Below are positions 58,201 to 64,000 of a stretch of 64,000 nucleotides of DNA, piece after piece. The first letter of the stretch is position 1. Each line of letters opens with the position of its first letter. The notes under the pieces were generated by a model. It searched no databases. It was given only the letters and a program-made list of their open reading frames with translations, and had not been told where the DNA came from. A program made the translations under genes and the position numbers. Source of the stretch: Ceratopteris richardii (taxonomy: Eukaryota > Streptophyta > Polypodiopsida > Polypodiales > Pteridaceae); NCBI GenBank assembly GCA_020310875.1, contig CM035413.1, forward strand, positions 184,835,855 through 184,899,854. Direction: 5' to 3'.

Positions 58201-59747
58201 AATGTGTATGCTGCGGCTTCGAAAGTTTCATCTTCATATGTGCTGGTGTCGCCGTGCGTGTCGGTTTGTTGGCCTTGCCCCTCTGCCTGTTCGTCGGGTG
58301 AGCCCTGGCTGGCTTCATCGTCGCCTTGATCGTCGTCTGTTTCGGTTCTTTCTTCTTCAGAGCCCGACACAGCTTGTCCCTGTGGCAAGTCTCGCGGCGT
58401 AGTAGGGTAGCTGGGGCGTTCATATTCCTGGGAGAACAGTGGTGCTTCTGAATACTGGAACTCGTTTGAGAATGCATCAGGCATCTCAAAATCAAATGTC
58501 GTGTTTATGGGGTCGGCCTCCATATGTGGTATCGGGAAAGAAAACGCTTCCGCACCAATAGTGGTGGGAGCCTCTGCAGTTGTGGTGAGGGGTTCTGTGG
58601 TGGTAGCTGCCTGAGGTGCAGCGGTACTCGTGGTGGCCTCCGTAATTACTGGTCTGGACAACCGTATGCGAATAGGTTGTACAGTGGGAGCAGCTTCTGT
58701 CTGTGGGCGCTCGGGAGAGGGTTGTGGTGACGGCGACTCTGGCACTTGGAGGCAAGGGATGGTGCCTCGCATGCGCTTACCTGCCCGTGTCCTACTGGGC
58801 TTCCTAGCTTTCTTCGCTGTGCTCTTGAATGTCTTCAATTCCTCTCCTGTTAATGCACGCTCGATGGGCAAGTCATAAGCCAAGCACATATACACAATTC
58901 TTGTGAGTGCACAACATCCGTTAAGCACTTTTTTACGCTCCCATCTGTGCTGTGCCAGGTACATCTGATCTATGATCCAGCTTGCCAGATCAACTGTTTG
59001 AGGTCCCGTACATGCCAAATATAATCCGAACCATATTCTTTTGTGTGGCATGGTAAACCTGTCCTGAGCTGGGAATGCGAAATGTTGCATGCAAATTCTT
59101 AGTGGCTTTGACAGCTCAGGTGTAATGGCCGAAATCTCTTCCCACTTCGTGACATCCCCACGTTTCATCGGTTCTGGAATCAATCTCTCTCGGTCTGTGG
59201 GAGTGTGGGTTCCATGAATCTTGATGGCTGCTCTGATTAGGTCCTTAGAGAGATAAAATCTCTTGTAAGGTGGATCATCCACTAGGGTAGGCAAGATGAA
59301 GGTTCCTGGGATGTCCTTATTCTCTGATGCCAGTAAGGTAGTGATCAAGTAATAGCACCTATAAAAATCCGGTTTGGGTAGAGGATCACTGAAATATTCT
59401 GTGAAGCCGGCTCTGGCCCAAACATGAGTTAAATCCTGGGTGCTTTGTAGGGCTTCGAATTCTCTGGAGAAAAACTGGTACTTTCCCCACGTGCGGTCAT
59501 CAAAAGTCAGAGAGGATTCAAATATAAAGTCTGCGTCCACGAGGGGTCCTGCCAGGCCCTGAAACCAATGAGAGTTCCTGTGTATCTTTTCGGTGTAGCC
59601 CATAGGGGGGTTATCGATAGGCATGGGCCCTGGAAATCCCTGAAATTCCGGCGGTGGAGCAGTAGGGTGGGACTCTGCTCGTAGCACGTTGAGTGGTACT
59701 GCTGCTACACTGGGGCCTACACCTGATGTTCCTTCGTCAGTTTGCAT
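55260..59747 (-). CDS. Unrecognised 1495-aa ORF downstream of Gypsy G pol
   Basis: An uninterrupted 1495-codon frame on the pol strand, 230 bp after the pol stop and before the putative 3' LTR, the position of env-like or additional ORFs in some plant Gypsy lineages. I do not recognise the protein. Visible parts: a globular N-terminal region (about 60-305) with TWGKYQFFSREFEAL, WARAGF, FILPTLVDDPPYKRFYLSKD; a basic stretch at 312-328 (KKARKPSRTRAGKRMRG), a possible nuclear signal; an acidic Gln/Asp/Glu segment (460-500); a helical piece (510-580); a Pro/Ser/Thr-rich region (640-850); a long probable coiled coil (about 860-1030); and a globular C-terminal region (1110-1445) with several Trp/Tyr motifs. 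No zinc knuckle, signal peptide or membrane segment is seen. The ATG at 59747 has a good context (CCACCATGC). Low-complexity content could come from captured host DNA. Confidence 0.85.
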   Translation of the reverse strand: MQTDEGTSGVGPSVAAVPLNVLRAESHPTAPPPEFQGFPGPMPIDNPPMGYTEKIHRNSHWFQGLAGPLVDADFIFESSLTFDDRTWGKYQFFSREFEALQSTQDLTHVWARAGFTEYFSDPLPKPDFYRCYYLITTLLASENKDIPGTFILPTLVDDPPYKRFYLSKDLIRAAIKIHGTHTPTDRERLIPEPMKRGDVTKWEEISAITPELSKPLRICMQHFAFPAQDRFTMPHKRIWFGLYLACTGPQTVDLASWIIDQMYLAQHRWERKKVLNGCCALTRIVYMCLAYDLPIERALTGEELKTFKSTAKKARKPSRTRAGKRMRGTIPCLQVPESPSPQPSPERPQTEAAPTVQPIRIRLSRPVITEATTSTAAPQAATTTEPLTTTAEAPTTIGAEAFSFPIPHMEADPINTTFDFEMPDAFSNEFQYSEAPLFSQEYERPSYPTTPRDLPQGQAVSGSEEERTETDDDQGDDEASQGSPDEQAEGQGQQTDTHGDTSTYEDETFEAAAYTLAIKKLYRTMEKVWARKKLTEEESQALIEQELISGGFEDAYIRGFRELVKSVGSHEALRFLQRKQLPQFDPRRVRLLSKPGEYIRVPTGAQSSAQAREARLAPERSVTAETILVDSPPHTTIVHTTTILEITSTPSTPLSPHLSPTHPVSPAHPPAFPTSTPVQSNIAPTSSLPIHTTRPTPNPLHPYVNPFTPSSFPAFPPPLRPPFPFLTPLTFSPVSPPQPTITPISPFHQAAPTIPPVNYSTFVNPVFTPTQPPTITPLFAVTTLNTSNGMDISPPTSPPPTPLTAPSYLGTSQFSTITTASTVPTPLPIPTASTITASSFSTSLLLSPTIDTAFQHMFACMTQVRDEFASLGTNYQQLQKTTNDLQTQLNLLSIENASLNSRYQELREAYHKLEIESEEKSKEATADLDNLLRAQTVRNATLTRNMGLLRRHLAAAKEENQRLQEQNRENLEAALDHPEQPLSPSRFKAIPSESMRMLLDDHVRLLEDYDRMNEEHQKLKEDHKLLQLREPATQQVHVAAELPAPVDPAPEVLEELNALRAQVTNLESRIAIYEAPPRPDSPPELPAEEETVTIPVEETFEEAYEPIPIPGGRVTAEGQMTYELPTPAWMKTVEELGTTHSARVEAQLHAMAIIEEKILQSPFFAQMAPRRYISGHELQYKPYFMLMAEYQLTIEKETGMKPTHATQFEPEDLPPRAQRGEILQPDWRRDLLQNYPEMMSTWVKAPLHLKFNPCWGPVPRRRSWTAFAIKLQNNKQCQDWLNYPYFKPPVALPTVGYMMATICHWLPRLKPMDDIAAHMTVKIFDMMQMVFKVFRRIKAPHVNTPGFEHGNLDLVYDMSTTPSLRVCYAWHCRIKYLPACYKQTFEEMFTTGFWEYHSEVFISRPTHLLQLFACERMVYSTHYQLPPPDEPQPIDWEKLEADLARGIRVSEHTLAQDLLQNYIRQTSQQGSVRDDRSEREGGVGSSQRHRRHGSM

Positions 59748-59977
59748 GGTGGCTGGTGCGCTAGTGAGAAAGATCTGCTACAAAAGATTAACACATTAGC
59801 ATGGAAATTAATCATGATCCCATTAAAGTGAGACCGCAATCCCTTTCCATAACTGATGCGTAACCCGCGTAGCCAAGTGCTGTGATGTGATGGATGCAAT
59901 GTTTCTTGCAGCACTAGTGCAGGTCTCTAGACACCTATACGTTTCAGATCATGCATACATTTCTTGATGAGATGAGA
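59748..59977 (-). promoter_or_regulatory. Intergenic spacer with candidate splice acceptor
   Basis: The 230 bp between pol and the long ORF. On the minus strand TGCTAATG (branch-like) is followed by TTAATCTTTTGTAG, giving possible 3' splice sites at 59778 (TTTGTAG) and 59775 (CAG), about 30 bp before the ATG. This would suit expression of the downstream ORF from a spliced RNA. The donor would be outside the window or within pol. Confidence 0.35.
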
Positions 59978-62900
59978 TTACGAGTCGTGCGTGATGATGG
60001 TGTGTGAATTTATACAAGGTTTAAAGGTTAGTAATTGAGTACAAGGTTGTAGGTTAGTCGGGGGGTAGTTAGACAACGGGTTAGGGGAAGACGGTTGGAC
60101 ACATTTCGGTATCCATTTCTTAAAGATCTTTGAGTGGGTGGTGGGTTTCTGCTGAGGGGTAAAAGGTGGTGTCGGGTTTGGTGGTATCGAGGGATGAGAT
60201 GAGTTATGGGGGTGATATATTACATGGCTCATGGGTTGAGCTATGATACATGGTTTGGGTACCCAAATCTGCGTGGGCGTGGGTCTATGGGTAAGATACT
60301 TCTTGGCGATCCACATTTGTCGGATGTTTGGACCTGTAGAAGAAGGTCGAGGGGATGGTGGAGATCGATTCTGTTTCTGTTCTGCCCTTTTTTTGTCGAT
60401 TTCTGCTTGGCTGGAGTTCTTTGGTGCTTTTTGTCCTTTTGGCACCCACATTTGTCTGGTGCCGCTTCCTTTGGGAGGCCTAAACCGCCTTCCTGGTCGT
60501 GTCTTCTGATACTGTCGTCGGTCTGGGTTCCTTTGTCGTGGTTGACTCTGTTGTTGCTGGGGTTGAGAGGTCGGATGGACACTCTGCTTTGGAAAAGAAG
60601 GGAGTTCCAACACTTGCGTGACCTGCCCATTAGGAAGTGATGCCTTTTGTAACCTTAATCTAGGCCAGTCCGCAACAAGCTTGGAAGGATGAGCACCGTA
60701 GGGTGTCGTGCTCATTTGGCCGCTGATGCAACCCACCTGACCTCTGATTGTGCCCTTCTGTCCTTGCGTTCGGGTAACTGTCGCTTCTAGTTTGCAGGAA
60801 GTCCCAGGGAAGATCTCCTGTCGTCCTTCTGATTGACATTCATCCATCGCCAAGCCCGAGTGGGTTGGTGTGGACGTAGCGTGATTGAGCTGATCAAAGA
60901 TCTTCCTGTCTTCCGTCGCGTGCGTTTCCTTGGGTCTAGGGTCACAACCGTCAAGCGGAATGCCGTTAGGGAAGTCAAGCGGTATCACTCGCTTCTGCTC
61001 TAAGGTTCCAATCTGTAAGGAGCCTTGTCTAAGATTTAGGTCCACTGAGTGATCGTATAGCCAATCTTGGCCAAGGATTAGGGGTTCTATCAGGTCGTCA
61101 TCATGGCACACTAGTAACTTCGCTGTCATCGTCAAATCCTTAATGAGGATAGGAAGGTCCACCTCACCCATGCAAGGGGTTTCCATGCCTCCTAGGCCTA
61201 TGAGGTATGCCTCAATTGGCCGCATTTCTATTCCTGAATCCTTATAGTGGGACCATCTAATCGCACTAGTCGCAGCACCCGAGTCAATTAAAGCCCTGAG
61301 TTCTTGGCTATGTTTACCGTGCTCTAGCCTTACTGTAATGAATGGTCTCCTGTCCACTATGCTCGGATGAGTGGTTGACTTTACTTGACACATGGCCATG
61401 GGATATCTGGGTGATGTTTCCAGATGGTTATAATGTTCTCTCCCTAGTCCTTGTCTTCTTAGCTTCATGCGCTTAATGCGTTCTATGGCTTCTGCCTGAG
61501 CTTCTGCTCGTATTCTATTTTCTTCCTCCTTACGCTTCTTTGCCAACGTGAGTCGTCTAAGCATATCCTCAGTAAGAGGTTCTTGATATAGCCTGACTCT
61601 ACAGCCACTAATGTAATTAGGCATTATATCTCCTTCTAAGGTGGCTAACTGTACTGCTCCACTAGTCGAAAGTCTGTTAATGATCATAGGTCCATAACCT
61701 CGCTTTTCTAACTTCCGTGCGTGCTGTTTCAGCGTATACACTAGAACTAAATCTCCTTCTTTTAGGCCTTTATCTTTCACATGTGCATCAAAATATGCTT
61801 TCTGTCGCTTCTTCGCTGCGTATATTCCTGCTGCTGCCCTCAGCCTTGTTTCTCCTAATCGTTCCAAGTCCATTATTCTCGCTGATAATTCATGGCCGGT
61901 CCACTGATGTTCTTGTGCCACCTTCAGTGTCGGTATCAAGAAGTCCAAAGGAAGCACTGCATTCTGACCAAAAACCATCTGAAAGGGAGTTGCATTGAGT
62001 ACGGTCTTGTAGGCCACTCGATATGCCCAAACAACGTGGTGTAGCTGTTTGTCCCAATCTGAACGTTTATTGTTCACGAGTTTCGTCAGTACGGTACATA
62101 GTATCTTGTTAGTGCTTTCAGCCTGACCATTGGCCTGAGGATGATATGGTGCAGATTTCTTGTGAATCACCATAAAATCCTGTAACAAATATTCAATGAC
62201 TTGGTTTAGAAAGTGAGTGCCTCGATCGCTCACCAACTCTATAGGCAATCCATATCTTGTAAAGACATTTTCAAATAAGAATTTTGCAGTCGTGTGAGCA
62301 TCATTCTTTTTTGTAGCCTTTGCCTCTACCCATTTGGTTAAATAATCTGTGGCAACAATAATGTATTCCACATGTGTACCTTTTGCAGGGGGGTTAATGG
62401 GTCCTACAAAGTCTATACCCCACTTAGAAAATGCACGTCCGCCCATCATGGGTTTCAATGGCATTTCATCTCTGCGAGTAGGAAACTGAGTTCTTTGGCA
62501 CACGTCACATCTCTTTACATAGGTATGTGCATCCATGTGAAGAGTGGGCCACCATAATCCTGCAAAGAGGATGGCTTTGATTATCCTATCTGGTCCAAAA
62601 TGACCTCCTGCAACACCTTGGTGTGCAGTCTCTAGTATTCTCCGATAATCGCTCTCATGAACACATTGTCTTAGATATCCATCTCGTCCTCTTTTGTATA
62701 GATTATCACCAATAAGTGAATAGTTTTGAGCTTCCTGCTCTAGACTGCGTTGTCGAGCCAAGGTCATTCCTTGAGGGAATGTGTTCGTCCTCAAGTAGGT
62801 CACTAATGGTTCACTCCAGTCTGGTGTGAGAGACACATGATATAATGTAGCATGTTCTACTGGTGGTCTTTCACAACACACCTGACATTCTTTACACAAC

Positions 62901-64000
62901 TTGTAGACATCTGCTTCCATAGAAGGCCAATATACTCCTAATCTATGCAGAGTTTGTAGTGTTCTATGTTTTGAATGATGTTGCTTTAGTGCACCTATGT
63001 GTGCTAATTGCAACCAATTCGCATGTTCTGATTCATCTACACAACAAGCAAGAATCTTTTGATTATCCTGTTTGTATATACTTCCTGCCATTATTTGGTA
63101 CCTCTGAGATTTGGTAATCTCTCCTTCTTTGATCTTTATCCTAGGACTCTTGGGTCCGTATGTCAGAATAGGGACTAACGGCTTAGCCCATTCTGGTGCT
63201 ATCTCAAGGTTGAATAAGTATGCATCTGGTAGATCATCAGCTACTCCTTGAGGGGCTTCTCCCGAGGTTAATCTTGAGAGGTGGTCAGCTCTAAGATGCG
63301 TCTTTCCTTTCCTAACTACCACTTCAAAATCATACTCCATGAGTAATAGAAACCAGCGTATCAATCGTCCTGTGTTACATGGTTTGTTGACTAAGTATAA
63401 TAGGGCTTGATGATCGGTAAAGAACTTGAATTTGTTGGCCAATAAGTAGTGCCTAAACTTCTTTACTGCGTAGATCATTCCTAATCCTTCTCGTTCCGTC
63501 GTGGTATAATTTCTTTCTGCTGCGTTCAGTTGTCTGCTAGCGTAAGCTATGGGGAGATCTATGTTACCTTCATTCGTGGGTTGTGCTAACACACATCCTA
63601 CGGCGTAATTGGATGCATCCACATGTACATGGAATGGCTTACTCCAATCTGGGGTGGTCAATATAGGTGCTGAGCACAAGCGTCGTTTAAGTTCATTGAA
63701 TGAATTTTCGCATCCATCTGTCCACTCAAAATTGGTCAAAAGAGAGTACAGAGGCTTGGCTATGATCGCATACATGTGTATGAATCTCCTATAATAACCG
63801 CAATGGCCCATAAATGCCTGTACCTCCTTCACATTAGTTGGTCTAGGTAATTCTGCAATTACCTTCACCTTTTCCTCATCCGTGGAGATTCCATTTTTTG
63901 ACACAATGTGTCCTAGAATTTTGCCTTGTCTGACCATGAAAACGCATTTTTCTGGGTTCAAACAAACCTGATATTCTCGACATTTGTCAAATATTTGTCT
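59978..64000 (-). CDS. Gypsy G Pol, 5'-truncated by window, with post-integrase protease-like domain
   Basis: The frame is open to the right edge. Numbering starts from the residue at 63961, which is encoded by TTG and is not a start. Order: RT end (NPEKCVF, GHCGYYRRF); RNase H (HVHVDASNYAVGCVL, TDHQALLYL, about 115-235); integrase zinc domain H447, H454, C485, C488; DD35E core D517 (KWGIDF), D579 (SDRG), E615 (QAEST); integrase C-terminal domain to about 790; a charged helix (about 800-845); a retropepsin-like domain (about 880-975) with D893 in LIDSGAA and ILGQDW at 962-967; then a Gln/Pro/Arg-rich tail (about 1090-1327) with W-[VI]-[PA]-K motifs at W1172, W1217, W1233 and W1283. RT/RNase H copy RNA and integrase inserts cDNA. 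A protease after integrase is not the standard Gypsy order (protease-RT-RNase H-integrase). Confidence 0.95.
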   Translation of the reverse strand, partial: RQIFDKCREYQVCLNPEKCVFMVRQGKILGHIVSKNGISTDEEKVKVIAELPRPTNVKEVQAFMGHCGYYRRFIHMYAIIAKPLYSLLTNFEWTDGCENSFNELKRRLCSAPILTTPDWSKPFHVHVDASNYAVGCVLAQPTNEGNIDLPIAYASRQLNAAERNYTTTEREGLGMIYAVKKFRHYLLANKFKFFTDHQALLYLVNKPCNTGRLIRWFLLLMEYDFEVVVRKGKTHLRADHLSRLTSGEAPQGVADDLPDAYLFNLEIAPEWAKPLVPILTYGPKSPRIKIKEGEITKSQRYQIMAGSIYKQDNQKILACCVDESEHANWLQLAHIGALKQHHSKHRTLQTLHRLGVYWPSMEADVYKLCKECQVCCERPPVEHATLYHVSLTPDWSEPLVTYLRTNTFPQGMTLARQRSLEQEAQNYSLIGDNLYKRGRDGYLRQCVHESDYRRILETAHQGVAGGHFGPDRIIKAILFAGLWWPTLHMDAHTYVKRCDVCQRTQFPTRRDEMPLKPMMGGRAFSKWGIDFVGPINPPAKGTHVEYIIVATDYLTKWVEAKATKKNDAHTTAKFLFENVFTRYGLPIELVSDRGTHFLNQVIEYLLQDFMVIHKKSAPYHPQANGQAESTNKILCTVLTKLVNNKRSDWDKQLHHVVWAYRVAYKTVLNATPFQMVFGQNAVLPLDFLIPTLKVAQEHQWTGHELSARIMDLERLGETRLRAAAGIYAAKKRQKAYFDAHVKDKGLKEGDLVLVYTLKQHARKLEKRGYGPMIINRLSTSGAVQLATLEGDIMPNYISGCRVRLYQEPLTEDMLRRLTLAKKRKEEENRIRAEAQAEAIERIKRMKLRRQGLGREHYNHLETSPRYPMAMCQVKSTTHPSIVDRRPFITVRLEHGKHSQELRALIDSGAATSAIRWSHYKDSGIEMRPIEAYLIGLGGMETPCMGEVDLPILIKDLTMTAKLLVCHDDDLIEPLILGQDWLYDHSVDLNLRQGSLQIGTLEQKRVIPLDFPNGIPLDGCDPRPKETHATEDRKIFDQLNHATSTPTHSGLAMDECQSEGRQEIFPGTSCKLEATVTRTQGQKGTIRGQVGCISGQMSTTPYGAHPSKLVADWPRLRLQKASLPNGQVTQVLELPSFPKQSVHPTSQPQQQQSQPRQRNPDRRQYQKTRPGRRFRPPKGSGTRQMWVPKGQKAPKNSSQAEIDKKRAEQKQNRSPPSPRPSSTGPNIRQMWIAKKYLTHRPTPTQIWVPKPCIIAQPMSHVIYHPHNSSHPSIPPNPTPPFTPQQKPTTHSKIFKKWIPKCVQPSSPNPLSNYPPTNLQPCTQLLTFKPCINSHTIITHDS

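Larger units (their letters stand above)
54590..64000 (-). mobile_element. Gypsy element G, young, 5' part outside window
   Basis: Minus-strand Ty3/Gypsy element: pol (59978 to beyond 64000), a second long ORF (55260-59747) and a putative 3' LTR (about 54590-55190). Base composition is clearly richer in GC than the flanking fossils, and both ORFs are uninterrupted. It is related to the decayed element H, which supplies independent evidence of the family. The 5' LTR, primer site, gag, any upstream protease and most of RT lie beyond the right edge. The 3' boundary is not fixed because no partner LTR is in view. Confidence 0.85.

Noticed and set aside
57193-58730. Plus-strand frames within the G extra ORF
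   Set aside because: Antisense shadows of the Pro/Thr-rich region; low-complexity composition keeps opposite frames open.
55260-59747. The long ORF of G as a retroviral-type envelope
   Set aside because: No signal peptide, no hydrophobic membrane segment and no visible cleavage region; the composition is soluble with a coiled coil.

Overview
The window looks like transposon-packed nuclear DNA of a land plant with a large genome. Essentially everything recognisable is a retrotransposon or DNA-transposon relic: Ty1/Copia and Ty3/Gypsy LTR elements, one CACTA-type transposase fossil and one LINE fragment. I found no host gene, tRNA, rRNA or CRISPR array. The initiator-Met-type Copia primer sites (TGGTATCAGAGC), 5-bp target-site duplications (TSDs), element architecture and recurrent CAG-to-TAG decay all fit a plant. 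Nothing fixes the species.

Layout. 1-530: Copia RNase H fossil. 1305-6177: Copia A (minus), which has lost its integrase core and most of its 3' LTR. 6178-9778: older Copia debris on both strands, ending in an LTR plus primer site (element D). 9779-26519: a nest. Copia B1 (LTR about 231 bp, TSD ATAAC) contains B2 (LTR 230 bp, TSD CTTAG), which contains Copia C (LTR 1078 bp, TSD ATAAT). C has one uninterrupted 1403-residue Gag-Pol frame and near-identical LTRs. 26520-27521: probable continuation of D (gag). 27522-29696: a Gypsy element with only a gag remnant. 29697-31410: CACTA/En-Spm tnp2 transposase fossil (minus), probably extending to about 39410 around an inserted Copia F. 32126-38908: Copia F (plus, TSD AAAAG), nearly complete but with three frameshifts and a stop. 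39529-42890: Copia LTR/gag and LINE endonuclease debris, then a B-family leader fossil to 43373. 43374-54240: old Gypsy H (plus), split by Copia B3 (46208-51324) and carrying a perfect 337-bp tandem triplication in its integrase. About 54590-64000: young Gypsy G (minus), running off the right edge.

The most unusual object is Gypsy G. Its open pol frame runs RT end, RNase H, integrase, then a second-position retropepsin-like domain (DSGA ... ILGQDW) C-terminal to integrase. Four W-[VI]-[PA]-K motifs in a low-complexity tail follow. Downstream, on the same strand and before the 3' LTR, is an intact 1495-codon ORF that I do not recognise. A plausible splice acceptor lies just before its ATG. The related fossil H has a conventional protease upstream of RT, so the downstream protease-like domain of G looks additional or relocated.

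The second theme is timing and mobilisation. B1 LTRs differ at 6 of about 231 positions, B2 LTRs look identical, and C LTRs differ at about 2 of 1078, consistent with the nesting order. B1 and B2 share the same damaged integrase motif (RSN instead of RSD), which suggests that defective B copies moved in trans.
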